Origin: Campylorhamphus procurvoides
Lineage: Eukaryota; Chordata; Aves; Passeriformes; Dendrocolaptidae
Direction of reading: 5' to 3'
NCBI GenBank assembly: GCA_013396655.1
Contig: WBMV01003161.1
Location: forward strand, 3,346,059 to 3,410,058
Length of the DNA: 64,000 nt
Shown: positions 34,701-47,092 of the stretch, piece by piece
How positions within the stretch are numbered: the first letter of the stretch is position 1
How the letters are laid out: each line of letters begins with the position of its first letter
The notes under the pieces: generated by a model
Database searches by the model: none
Told to the model about the DNA's origin: nothing
What the model saw: only the letters and a program-made list of their open reading frames with translations
Position numbers and translations under genes: made by a program

Positions 34701-35224
34701 TGGCTGTTAGTGCAGCTTTAAGAGGACAAGAATTAAGCCTGTTGATGTGGTTGAGAGAGGTTATGAGGTGTAATGAGTTTTCCTCTCAGAGGGGCAGGAC
34801 CTGAGTGGAACATGGGCAGGCACCTTCATGGGCAGCACAGGTGAAATGGGATCTCCAAAGGGGGCTGCACTCACAACGCATCTGGTGTGGCTCGTTTATC
34901 CCCAGCCCCATCAGGGCGTGTACATCCTAAGGCTGCTGCTGCCTTGTTTCTGCAAGCAGCTTTGAAAGCAAATCTGTGGGGTTCACACCAGCCTGGCAGA
35001 GTCTTGCTCTGTGCCTTAATACGAAGGCAGAGCACCCCTGTGGGTAGCAGAGGATGCTTCCAGCCTTCCTGGTTTGTGTGAAAGCCTTTGGCAGCAAAGG
35101 GAGCTGCAGCAGCTCTTGAGGTTATGGGAATCAGGAGAGTGGCTGAGATGTTGGGGTGAAACTGTGGACCTCTGGAGGCTCTTCTTGGCCCTGCTACAGA
35201 CTTTCTGCATGACATTAGCTCTAC

Positions 35225-35237
35225 TTTTTTTTTTTTT
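35225..35237. repeat. T13 run
   Basis: Thirteen consecutive T residues. No retroposon is attached. Confidence 0.85.
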
Positions 35238-35502
35238 CCCTGAACAAATTATTTTCATTCGCTGAAGATGGGGCCCTTCGTCTTTTCTGGTCTGGGTTCT
35301 CTTGGTAGATGGAAAATGCTTCCTTTTCTCTGAGGGGCTCTCAGGATGCTTGTCTGTTCTCACCAGTGAGGTGCTCACAGACTGAGGTGATGAGAAACCT
35401 ATAAAAAAAAATCCAGCTCTCTCAGAAATGAAGAAAATGAAATGGGAAACAAATGTTCGCCCCATATTAGAATAAGCACAGAGGGATTGCTCACTCTGTT
35501 GG

Positions 35503-35515
35503 AAAAAAAAAAAAA
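35503..35515. repeat. A13 run
   Basis: Thirteen consecutive A residues followed by GAAAG. No retroposon is attached. Confidence 0.85.
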
Positions 35516-35539
35516 GAAAGAGTAATTCTGCACATTTTG

Positions 35540-35890
35540 GTCTCCATTTGGTGTGGAACTGCACAGCTGCGAGTACTCCAGGGTGAAATGACAACCCATC
35601 CCCGAGGTTCCTCTTACGAATTCTGCGCCTTCAGAAAGACGACAGTTTTAAACAATTTGTTCCTAATTGAAAGAGGTCACATGAGACTGACTTTACAAAG
35701 TTTACATAACAAAGAGTAATTCTGTTAAGTAAAATGATTAATTCCTGTCATTGCACATCAAACGGCGCAGTTACAAAACAGTATTGTCTATGCTCGCATT
35801 GCATTGAAAGCCATTTTTTCTCCAGTTTCCCTTCCCATAGCGCAACCTTTTGACAAAGTCTTAACTCTTTGGTGTTATTCAGCGGAGGAA
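35540..35890. promoter_or_regulatory. Candidate conserved regulatory block
   Basis: This unique block keeps about ten CpGs. It contains GAAAGAGGTCACATGAG (an AGGTCA half-site), TTTACATAACAAAGAG (a SOX/TCF-type AACAAAG), AATGATTAATTCC and TTGCACATCAAACGGCG. It resembles conserved non-coding DNA, but nothing decisive is visible. Confidence 0.28.
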
Positions 35891-36148
35891 TTTGTGAATG
35901 GGAAGTGAGTAGGCTGCCATGGATGTGTGAGATGTTAGGGTGGTGTGGTGGCAAGCAAAAGACAACAGCTCTTTAGAGTGGACCCAGCTTACCCAGGGAC
36001 CCAGCACGATGAGAAATGCATGCCAGTACAATATGTTGGTTGTCGCCCTTCCTCGGCACAATGAGGCATTGAGGGAGACTCACAACCCCAAAACGGCACA
36101 TTTTTCCTTTGAAATGCTTCCATGGTGTGTTGCACTGATGTGTCAAGG

Positions 36149-36178
36149 ACCCAGAAGAGCAAAACCCAGAAGAGCAAA
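36149..36178. repeat. 15-bp tandem duplication
   Basis: ACCCAGAAGAGCAAA occurs at 36149-36163 and 36164-36178 with no mismatch. Confidence 0.85.
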
Positions 36179-39100
36179 CGGCTGAGTAATTTGGTGCTTG
36201 GATAGGGTGAGAGGACATGGGTATTGTTGCATCCATCACATTTGTGCTTCCAAGTCCATGGGCTAGCATGGATGTTGGCTGTTCTGGAAGACTGAAAACC
36301 CTGTGTGATATAAGCAGATGTGACAGAAGGAGAGCCTTTGGCTTTGGAGCTGTTCCCTGCTGCTGCTCTAGGGTTGGATCTGGCTTTGGAGCAGAGGCTG
36401 TATATCCATGTGGCTGCAGGGAGAGCAGATACATCACCCTGTGTGTGGGGACAGAGGTCCTTTGACACCCTCAGGACAAACCTGTGCCTGTGGGTGCTGG
36501 ATGAGTCCTTCCTGACTCACTTGGCAAGCAGGTGGTCTTTGTCCTGCAGACTGGGAAAAGGTTGGGATGAACTGGGGTGCAAACCTTTGCTGGAGAAGTG
36601 AACTTGGGGCTTGGGATGGCATTAAAACCCACTGCTGGATTTTAATACGATGTCTCACACATCATGAAATTTAGTGGCACTCCTTTTTTTTGCCTGTTTG
36701 TCCCTCTGCTGACCTTTTTAGCCCTAAAACATTTTCTTTCATGCTTGGTAAGATCCACAGAGAAAGGCAATGTTGGGACTGGTGAGGGGACAGAGAACAC
36801 AGTTTGTGCTTCATCAGACTGTAGTTCTGCTGCTCCTGAAATTCCTTGTTAGTTCAAATAATTTGGGATTGGGTTGTGTGTAAATTTGTCTTTCCACAGC
36901 CTATGGAGTAGAAATGACTTTCCCATAAGAAGTTATTCTTGCTCACTTATTCAACATAGAGCGTTTATTTGCTCCCTTCATGTTTTTTCTCATTACAGTT
37001 CCGCTCCTTCCCTTTCTCCAACCTCCCCTTGAGTCTCTCCTTCCTCGCCTGCATTTCAATTCAGAGCCCTGTTGGAGTTTTCCATTCTCTTCTAGGGCTG
37101 AGTCACTGACTTTTGTCAGCCTCCCACCATGGATGTCAAGGGGGAGGGGGAAGAGAAAGAAGAAACAGACAGAAATTACTTCAACATCAGCCAAAAGCTG
37201 CATAAAAAGGCCCAAATGTTATGGCATCTGAAATAAAATCAAGCAGGAGCAAGCCCTGCCAAATCTCCCTTGAAATGCTGGAAATCTGGAAGTGTTCAGT
37301 GCAGCTAAAGAGCTTTCTGCCTAAATGTCAGCGGAGGGGTCGGGGCACGTATCCTGCCTTGCAGGTGGGATGTCCTTGCCCTCTGTCCTGGTCCTGCCCT
37401 GGCACTGGGCTGGAGCCAAGGGAAGAAAGGGCTGGGGGTGCTGCTACATCCTAGTGTTGTCTTCAGCCTTGATCATGGTCAGACTGAGCTTTGGACTCGG
37501 ACTTTCACAGAGTGCTCCCCACCACAGCCCAGGCTGCAAGGGCACATAAGGCAAATATATCCCCTGTGCAAATCATCCAGTACCTCTTTTTAACCCACGT
37601 TTTCATGGCAACTGATCTTGTTTCCAACTAGTGAGAAATCTGCCAAGTCTAATGAGTCTGTCTGGGATGATGACAAGTTTCCCCATGTTGAAACCAGACT
37701 CCTTTCCCCAGCAGAAAGCCCTGAGCTCAGCATGGCACCCAGAGTGCCAGGGCCCTTCTGCTGGCTCTGGGCAGCTCCGAACCTCACTGAGCACCTCAAC
37801 TGGGATGCAAGCAGGGCTCAGACTTTGGATCCTCCACCTGCAGAGCATCCAAAACTCCTACAGTCAGGCAATTGCTTTCCCTGTTCAGGTAGATATAATG
37901 GAGCAAAAATTCTCCTTCCATGTCTACAGTGAGAAGTCCCATCTCTCTCAGCTCTCTGCCTGAGGAGGGAAGAGCTGAGAGCTGCTCCACTGTGGCATTT
38001 GAGCTAGATTTTGTCCCTGCCTTGAATTATCTTCTGGAAAAGTCTGTTTTTCTCCACTGATATGAGTGCTAATCTTCTCCACACCACACTTCCTAAATTA
38101 AACATCAACCCCCTCTGCACCCACCACCTTGCAATGGCTTTTCAAGGCCCTGAGACAGACCTCTCATGGCACTGGGCTCTAAAACCTTCCACAGTAAATG
38201 AAGGTTCGTTTTGATATAAGTCCAAAAAAGGCTATCACTGGCAAGTCCCAGGATTTTTTCTACACCTCTTGCTATAAATCTAAGAAGCTTTAACTGTATT
38301 TACTTATTTATTTGTGCCACCAGCTAATCTGTTCTCTTGGGAAAGCAGATTTTGTATTGTTTGTCATTTCACAGACATTTTTCCACCTCTTTCATGTCCT
38401 AAATCACAAGCTCTCTAATGTTGCAATTCATTTTTCTCCATAAAAGTGTTTAATAATGATAGATTAGATTGGCCCTTGTGACAGATTAGATAGGTTTTTA
38501 GGTTTGGCCTTTGATGAAATTACAAGGGAGAGCACGAGGCAAGTAGTAAAAAACGTCCTCGTAGTGAAAGGTTTGACTTCTTATCTTCCTAGATTAGCAC
38601 CCTGCCTCTGCAAACAGCTTCCAGAAAGCTTAATGAGTCTGTGGGGACTGGCTGTTATCGGGAATAGTTGCTCTCTGGGGACTTGAAGGGCAAGGAGCAG
38701 CCACTTTGATTTAATGAGTAAAAATACACTGTGCTGCCCACTGCAAGGGCCATTAACCAAAGGAGGCCGTGGGCTTTCTTGCTGCTGCGCATACCCTGTC
38801 TCCTCTCCCTCTGTCTCCATGTTCACCATTTTCACACCTTTTGAGGAATCCCAGCACAGCCAGTGCCATTGGGATGGGTAAAGCCTGGTGGTTTAACTGT
38901 TCATGTGTCCATGGCTGGGTCCAGCCAGCCAGGAAAGGGACTACAAGACCTGGAGTTTGGGAGAGGGCATGAATGGGCAAACCAGTGTGATTTCCATCTG
39001 ACAAAAAACATCTTCTGTCCATCTGCACCTCTCTCATGACATGTATTCATGGCAGACCAGCATGGTCTCTCTCTGCCTCCCTCCAGTAGCTGGGTGGAAG

Positions 39101-40914
39101 TTTCAGGAGCTGGGAGATGAACAGACCCTGGTGATGCACCCATGCCCGTGATGAGCTGAGCTCCATCGCTGTCACCAGTATGATAGGAGACTGGGCTCCA
39201 GAGGGAAACCAAATGGATGGGAAAGATGGAAACCAAAGCCCTTAATGCCCTTCCCAATTACAAAACTGTTGGAAGGTCCTTAGAGAAAAAGTTCTGCAGA
39301 GAGTCTGTGATGCATAAAGTAGCTCAACAGCATCCCCACGTCCTTCCCCTGTGGGATCCTTTGGCCTCAAGGCTGTGGGCTCAGTTTCACACCAGCAGCA
39401 GCCCCCACACTCTGCGAGCACGTGGAGAAACCCAGCTCTGATGAGGGATCTGTGCCTTTCCCCTGCGTGCCTGGATTAATTAGAAAATGCTTCAAACTTT
39501 CAAAACACAATAATGTCCCTGCAAATTTTTTTTTTTCAAATAAGCAATTTATTTTAGAAATAACGCCTCAGCCTCAGGGACCTGTTATCTGTGTAACTGG
39601 TTTTTATTAACAGCAGAGCAGGAATCCTTCGGGGCAAAAACACGAGCTTTCGGAAGACTGGGATACACTACTAATTTGTACTTATTTATTTATTTTACAA
39701 AAGGCATGAAAACTGAAAGGCATCCCAAGGATTATTTTAATCTCCTTGCCATACTCTGGGTATTGTTTGTATTCTGGGGAGATCACTTGAAATTTCAGCA
39801 CTGTCTTCTCATACAAAGGATATGTTATTAACATGCATATTCTTTTGGCAGCAGTTCCATGCACTTTTTGAACCAGGAAGGCATTTTTTATCGTGCTTTC
39901 ATTTGAAAGGTGGAAAAGCTGTTTTTCCATTAGGGCAGCTCATCAAGGGAAATAGTTCAGGCTGGAAGAAATCAGTCACGGGAGTGTCAATTCAGCTCAC
40001 AGGGCCCCAGAGGAAAGCTTGGAAGAGTTTGGCTCTGTCTGGACTTCATCTAACACGGCAGACTGTCCAGGCTTTTTGGTGTGGAAGGTGACAGGCAGGG
40101 AACCTGTGAAAATCTGTGGTGCAGGGTGAGGCTGGTGCCACTGGATTTGGTGTGGAGAAAGAGGGGCTAAAGCACCAGGACTTTTCCCTCGTGCCATGTG
40201 CTGGCTGAGCCAGGCAGCAGAGCCCAGCTCCTCCTGGGCTGTGGGAGATGCTTTTGGCAGAAGAGGGTTAAGTTCTCTTGTAGCCTGGGCTGACAGGAGC
40301 TCCCTGAAACCCAGGCCAGCCTCGGGGAGACTGACTTTGCTTGAAGCCTTTACCCCGTGCACTTTGGGTTAATCTGAATTAGCTGCTTTCTCTAGACACC
40401 AGTCCATGCAGCGGGAGGATGAGTGAGCCTGGAAGAGACATTTTCTCCAGCCCGGCTGGATCCAGAAGGGGATTTCTGTCCACAGGAGGGGTTTGGAGCA
40501 GGGTTGCAGCAGTGAGATCCCCCCAGCCCAGCTGGACACAGCTCCTGCAGGCACCCCAGGAAGGGGCTCTGTGCGGGCTCTGCCTCCCCTGTGCTCCTGG
40601 ACACCCCCCAGCATGACTTTATCTTTTGGCCTAAACATCCGTGCAGCTGTTTCACTGCCTGCTTTGAGCCTGGAACAAACACGCCTGACAACATCTCACT
40701 TTGGCTTTCTCCAGTGTTTGCTGGGAGGGATCTCGTACATCACCTTGCGCTGCCAACCTCGTCTGCAGCCAAGAAAATTAATGGCCCCAGCTGGCTCCAT
40801 GACTTCCCCTACAGAAAGGGCACAGGTGAGAAGGGAAGGTGCCAGCCAACAGCCAGAATTGGGTGTCCTGGGAGATGGCTGGAGGAATGTCCCCTTTTCT
40901 CACACGTGCAGGCA

Positions 40915-40928
40915 GTGCCCTCTAGTGC
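40915..40928 (-). promoter_or_regulatory. Candidate CTCF site (minus orientation)
   Basis: On the minus strand the sequence is GCACTAGAGGGCAC, matching 13 of 14 positions of the CTCF core CCASYAGRKGGCRS. Only the first base differs. Boundary or looping function is inferred from the motif alone. Confidence 0.45.
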
Positions 40929-43900
40929 TGCTGCCTTTTGGACAAGGCTGGGAACATTAATGAGGAAAACTGCGAGAGGAAAACCCCGGTCCGAGCTGGT
41001 GACACAGACACACATAAACCCCTCAGTTCTGCCAGCACGCTGGGCTTGGTGTGGCTGTGGTTGCCCTTCTCCCTGGAGGAGCTGCACTGGTGGTGGCCGT
41101 GGTGGCCAGTGGTGAGGAGAAATTGGGGCCACCACGAAGAGGGAAGGCACAGAAGGAAGCCCATTCTACACTTGGATTTCCCCCTGGATTCACAGGAAAA
41201 ACTGGAATGTGCAGATGACAGGTGGTGGTTTTGCAAGGATGTCCTCTCCTGGTGGGGCCTCATGTTCTCAGTGTGGTGGCATGGTCCCCTGCAAGCTCGT
41301 GGCATGTTCATGCTGGGAAGCTCTCACACAACCTGTCCCAGCCTGCTGCCACCAAAGCACTCTGATTCAACCAACAGGGGATGCCCAACACACTCAGTAG
41401 AACTCCTACTCAACCATGTGCCAGTGCCATAAATAAGGAGAAAAGTTAGATCTGTTTTGAATTAGGAAAACAGCAATGTTAATTTAGATTAGAGACTTCT
41501 TTTGTATCTTTCTTCCTTTACTTTTTTCCTCTAAGTAATGTTTTTTTATTGTCTTGCAAGTGCTAAACATTTTATTGCCTCATGTTCATTTCCATTTCTT
41601 GAATGCACTTTGTTTGCTGTTGGCTCCTGGCTCTAATCAGCTCTGCTTTCCAGAAAGGAAGAATGCTTTTTTTTTCCTTCATCTGGATGCATGTATGTTT
41701 AATGAAAAGAAAAGCCAAAAACCCCCATCCTACCTCTGGTTTAGAAGGAAATTTTCATCAGTGCCCATGGGAGCAGGCAAAAAGCTTTTCTATTAAAGAC
41801 AATGAAAAAGCAAATTTGATCCATATGATTCCACACAGCCTCTTCCTCCTTATTTCTGGCAGCATTCTCAGAGGATGTCTTTCATCTTCATATCATCTTG
41901 GCTGAGAAGAGCCACAACCCATGTGCCGCTCACAACATACTCGAGCACAATCCTGTTGCTGAAAATGCCTCCCATTTCTCAGCCAGGAAGGTGTCATTTA
42001 TTACTTCTACCCCACTGGTGTCTGGAGCTGAAAGCAAGTTTCTTCTGCATTGGTCGTAAATGCACACAATTAGAAATTGCTCATTGCCTCCTAGAGATGG
42101 AGAAAAACGGGAATGGACACACCCTTGGCACAGTCCCTCGGGGCACAGGGGGGGCCAGGGGAGGTGCTGGCAGCAGAGCTGTGCTGTGCAAGAACTGCCT
42201 CTTCTCTGCCTGTCTCAGCTAGGAACCTTGAAGGCCACAGCTCCAGCTCATGGCCCTCCACCCACACCCCACAGTGCCAGCAGGGAGGTGTCACAGGTGG
42301 GGCTGGCAGAACCCAGAGTGTGTTCTGAGGACACAGCTGAGAACTACAATTCTTCTAGTTAATGCAATCTCATGCTTTTTGTCTTCTCCAAGTGCCAACT
42401 GACTACACTGCCTCCACTGGGACATCCTTTCTGAAACTTAGAGGAATAGACAGCTCTGTGGTTGACACATAAATAGCTTGATATGGGAAGAACAGGAATC
42501 AGGGCTCTCTGTCCTTAGGACACAGTGAAAATCCAGGCACAAGTGCTTTGTGGATTCCTGCTGCAACTGATACTCTGATACTGATCCCCAGTGTAGATGG
42601 TGCCTCAATAACAGAAAAGTTTTAAAGGACCCACATCCCCATGCCAGCACCTTTCCTGCACAGACAGAAAGTAACTCTCTTTCCTTTTAGTGAGTTGAAA
42701 TATTTTGTGAAGACTCATTTTTTTCCTTAAATGATATTTCACTGCTATGGTAAATGATCAATTTCTGTTCCTTGTAACCAAGGTCAGGTGTGAGAGAATA
42801 ATAGTCTTCTACCCCAGACTTGCACGCTGCGTGAAAATGATTTATTGCATTTCTAAAAGAGGATGCTTGACATTTTGAAAATGTGATGTAGTCCAACAGT
42901 AATTAAGCAAAAAGCAGGCTGCTGAACAATTGATTGCCACTGTCAGCAAAGCCTGATTAACTCAGATGCTTGAAGAACTGTTTCTGCCACCTGTGAATTA
43001 AAGGTTAGTAATTAAATTTATGGGCCATGGCCACTGTCTCTGGATGGCACTTCACTTATGAGCATCCCAGTGAAGAATAATCAGATAGAATAAAAAATGC
43101 AGGTTGTTAATTCAAAGGCTTTTTATTGAGAGACAGTGAAATGTTGTTGAGGACTGTGCCAGCCCACACACAGCATAGTGATATGAGCCATTGGGTGACT
43201 TGCCTGACGTGGCCATCAAAGCCACCAGGGTGTCCTGACAGGGTGATGGAGCCATGTTCCAGCTGAGAAGCACCAGCTTGGCTTGAACAGGAATTCTACT
43301 CTGAACGGATGAGCTTTAATAACATCTCCTCCCACTTGGAGCCTTCAGGGTGAGATCCTGACACATCAGCCTGATGCACAATGATGAACTTGATGCAGAA
43401 GTCACTGGTTGAGATCTTCCAGTGATGGGAGAGGCCCGAGGGAGCCCTTTTGCAACACAAGCTGGTTATAATCACAGCTGCTAACAAGGGGTTTATTTTT
43501 GGACCCACCTGGTCAATGTGCAAAACAGATGATGGACAGCAGCTGCCATAAAAAATTGCTGCACTGTAAAGACAAGGGTCATCTTGATGTTCCCAAGGCT
43601 CCATATTTCAGGTCCTCCCTTGTGCAGGCTGAGCAGCACGAAAGGCCTGTGGGAATTTTCCATCCTTTAAAACACTCATATTTAGGGTTAGATGTTTGGG
43701 GTTTGCAGGCCCCCCTTTGGGCTGAAGCTTTCTCACTTGGGACACACTGACCCCAGGGGAGCCAAAAGGCAGGTTTGTACCCAACCACTGGGTTTTACTG
43801 GTATGTGACAAGCATTTCTATGATACAACATTTTGGGGTATGAGAAGCCATCATTTTTGTACTGATTCATGGAAACTGTATCTTCATCATGCAGGTTTAT

Positions 43901-45105
43901 TGAGTGTTTGTTGAGAATAAGGTTTGGGGAGATGCCTGAAGTTCTGCTCCTGAGCAGAAGTTAACAGATGTTATTTGATCGCTTCGACAGTCTTAGGCAT
44001 TGTTTTTGCAGCTCTTTTCCCACCACTGGGCTGTCATTCTTCATGAAAGCAACTTGAATTTAATTGCAAGGCTACGTCCGACTCCTGCAGAAGTGCTTTG
44101 TAGTCTCATTTTCACATTATGATAAAATTGGGAAAAAAATAAAAATCAATGCATAATGATTTCTGCAATCTGCCATCCTCTTGGGTGAAACTCTTCCAGA
44201 ACAAAAAACCCACTTCTATGAAGACCCAACTTGGCACATTGCACAGTTAAGATTTCTGCAGCCTTTTCCCCCCTTCCTGCCAGTCTTGGCAGACACATTT
44301 AAAATCCTGCACTTCACTGACTCCTAATTTCAGCAGCTGGAAGAGCACAGCATGACCAAGCTTATGCTGCACCCTTACTGATATGTTCCTTCTTGAACAC
44401 AGACCTGCAAACCCTCCTGTGCATCCAGAGGGTGTTTGCAAGATTAGGAGTAACACTCCCTTGGTGGTGCAAAGATGCAGCCCACTGAGGCCCAAACATG
44501 CCCATTGCCACCGGGATTGCTCTAGGATGAGTTACCTCTCCTGTTAATTGCATCTCTGTAGCTACGAGTGCTGTTTTCTTGGACCCAAACCAGCTGAAAT
44601 CTCATGGGATTTTGGATGGTTTGGTGTTGAATTCCATTGGGAATCTCATGCTGCTGGCTTTCAGACTTTGTCCTTAGGCTCTTCCAAACTGGCACCTGCA
44701 CTGAATTCATCCTTCTTCTGCATCTAAGCAAAGGGCTGAACCAGTCTCCTTTGAAAAAAAAAAAGGTGTTTTACTGAAAAGGGATGAGGAGAATTTCCAC
44801 CAATAACTGAATATGGGATGAGTGGCTGTGCCCTGGTAAGCCTAAGGGGGGAGGATATTTTGTACACAAATAGTTAGGATAGTAAATATTACTTAAAATT
44901 CTGCTTTTTTAAAATATATTTGGGCATCCCAGGAAAGTGAAGTGACGTGATCTGGATTGAGTGGTTTGCAGATGTGGTCTGGTCTATAAACTGGTTGTGG
45001 TTCATCCTGTGGCACCTCCAGGACCGCCCTGCCTGGTGGCATTGCTGGTGGAGCTCATGACGAGCACACACAGCTCTTACCTCACACCACAAGAACATGA
45101 CAGTG
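40929..45105. other. Non-coding sequence between two candidate CTCF sites
   Basis: No exon is recognised. Overlapping frames up to 164 codons at 40.9-41.4 kb are tryptophan- and proline-heavy GC-rich noise. A G-quadruplex motif lies at 42140. AT-rich unique blocks with TAATTAAG, AACAATTGATTGCC and GTAATTAAATTTATG lie at 42880-43030, and one with CAATGCATAATGATT at 44090-44175. Confidence 0.5.
42140..42161 (+). other. G-quadruplex-forming motif
   Basis: GGGG-CACA-GGGGGGG-CCA-GGGG. The 7-G run can supply two tracts, giving four G-runs with loops of 4, 1 and 3 bases. Confidence 0.55.
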
Positions 45106-45119
45106 TCACCAGGGGGCAG
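45106..45119 (+). promoter_or_regulatory. Candidate CTCF site (plus orientation)
   Basis: TCACCAGGGGGCAG matches 13 of 14 positions of CCASYAGRKGGCRS and shares CACCAGGGGGC with the strongest form of the motif. It points away from the site at 40915, so the two are divergent about 4.2 kb apart. Function is inferred. Confidence 0.5.
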
Positions 45120-47070
45120 GCAGGGGTGGCCAGGCATGTGTGGCCAGGGCAGCAGCATTCACTCACACAGTCTGAACGAGATAAATAGGCAGCAACTCAT
45201 ATTTCCATGGGTTGTACACATCCACACAGCCGTGCTGAAAGGAGAAAAAAATAGTTATTTATGATGTGTTCTGAAATATAAATTATATCAAAGTCAAAGC
45301 TCAGGGTAATTGCTGCTGAAGTAGATCCAAAGGTTGGCATTATGATTAAATAGTGCTGCTGCTTTTAAGGGGAAATCTAGTTACAGACAAACAACATGGA
45401 GGTCAGCAACAAAATATAATCCAATTCTTAGCTATGAATTAATGAATGTGCTTTAGATTAATTTAAATCCACAAAGAGACTTTGTGTTGCAGAAATATTC
45501 ATTAGGAAGTTTACCAGATTATTCCTCTGGCAGGGGTTCAGCTCTCTGCGCTCTCCAGGTGAACCCACTTCTCACAAAGCATGAGGAACGTGCTGCATTT
45601 CCTTAACAAATGCATCTGGTTTGGTTGTCTGATGCTTTCCCTGCACTGCAGCTGACCTGTGAAATGCCTGGCACTGCTCACCACACTCTGAACAGTGTTC
45701 ATTTCCAGAGTACACCAGAAGACTGAGGGTTGTTTGAGCTCAGCTCGATTTGGTAGCAATGAGATAATGCTGAAACGGGACCAAAAAGCCCTGCTGGAAC
45801 CAGATGATATCTTTCCACCTTTCGCTCTGGAATCGTGGCCTCTTTGCAGGAGAACACAGGTGTCAGTCGGGCTTAAGTGTGTCCTTGAACGTTTTGTGGA
45901 ATAATGAAGCTCTTCCCAATCAGTGTTTATGGGGATGTGTGCTGGAAATCTTTCATTTTTGAGGTTATTTGGAACCTTTTCTGTGTGATAATAGTCTCTG
46001 GCCACCTTCCTAAACATGCAAGGAAGAGAGCTGATATAGCCAAGGGCCATCCAGGGGAGGAAAATAAAACACTTTCAGTGGTCGCAAGTGGGGACGAGTG
46101 GGGACAAGTCACACCAGTAGGTTTACAGCCCTGCCAAGGGGTGCTGAGCCCCAGTCCTGCCTCCAGGAATGGTACCAGAGTGGGAAGGGCCCCTTGACCC
46201 ACCCTGGAGGGAGCTGGGGCCGTGGGGACTGTGCTGGCAGGACATGAAAGCAGCTCCAACGCTGCCTTGGCTTTGCTGTTCCTGTCGTGCTGGAGGAGGC
46301 AGGGATGGCCAGGCCAGAGTGCCACCCGCTTCCTTCCACCTCCTGTGGACTTAATCTGCTTCTTCACAGTGCTGGAGGGATTTAGGATGTGCCTTTATGG
46401 GGGTGGAAGGCTGCACTTGAAATAAGATGGACAGATCCCCCTGTCCTCACTCAGAGCTTCTATGGCTTTGGTTTGCAAACCAAACCACAAAGAGTACATA
46501 GGGCAAAGGAGAAGAGTAGACAGCACTTCCCTAGAGGGAAATATTTGGATAGGGGTTTTTTTGTTTGGTTTGGGTTTTTTTAAGCAGAACACCTTTTTCT
46601 TCTCCTATGGCTTTATATGGCTTGTTTCAGAAAGCTGCCCTAGCCTCGGGTAGCCTCACCCTCCCCAGTCTTCTGCTCCAGGTGGTTTTGCTTTCCTGTA
46701 ACAGCAAGATCTTTTGTCACAGAGGCCAACAAGTAATAGCTCATAAGCTGTTTTTGGCTTCTTTCAGCTCACAGTCAGGAGCCTGGGTGGAAATGCTTTT
46801 ATTATGGACAAGTTGTAGCCATTAAACTTGGGCTTTGCTTTCCAAGCACTGAGGTAATTTCTGACCCCTAAGTTTGCATATGGTGGGGAATCAGCTGCAG
46901 CAGTTCAGGATGTTCAGGATGTGGCTTCCTTCACCCTTTTGTATGCTCAGGCCCCAGGGAGTGGGTGGAGACTCTTCCATACTCATCAAAGGTGATTTCC
47001 AGTGGCCACCAATTCAGTCCTGGTGATTCTGGAAGGCTCTCTGTTGGTTGAATATGGGCTTTCTTTTGTT

Positions 47071-47092
47071 TGTTTGTTTTTTTCTCCAGGCA
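47071..47092. repeat. (TTTG)n and T-rich microsatellite
   Basis: Three TTTG units followed by a T run. Confidence 0.75.

Larger units (their letters stand above)
34701..40914. other. Non-coding sequence with mononucleotide runs and a candidate element
   Basis: No exon is recognised. The longest open frame of the window (192 codons, minus strand, 35016-35594) is largely the translation of A/T runs and is rejected. T13 lies at 35225-35237 and A13 at 35503-35515. CCAAAAAAGG near 38221 is a lone CArG-type string. AT-rich sequence near 39470-39700 contains GGATTAATTAG. GC-rich stop-poor sequence from 40.4 kb gives overlapping frames on both strands. Confidence 0.5.

Noticed and set aside
35016..35594. 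Longest open frame (192 codons, minus strand)
   Set aside because: Its sequence is largely Phe-, Lys- and Ser-rich translation of A/T runs and simple sequence. It has no domain and no gene context.
40591..41432. Overlapping 174- and 164-codon plus-strand frames
   Set aside because: Several frames are open simultaneously, and the products are rich in Trp, Pro and Cys without domain pattern. Typical GC-rich noise.
43890..43925. TTTATTGAGTGTTTGTTGAG as the 5' part of MIR
   Set aside because: Similarity limited to a common TTTATTGAG string.
45538..46050. 170-codon open frame, minus strand
   Set aside because: No domain, no supporting signals, and plus-strand frames of similar quality overlap it.
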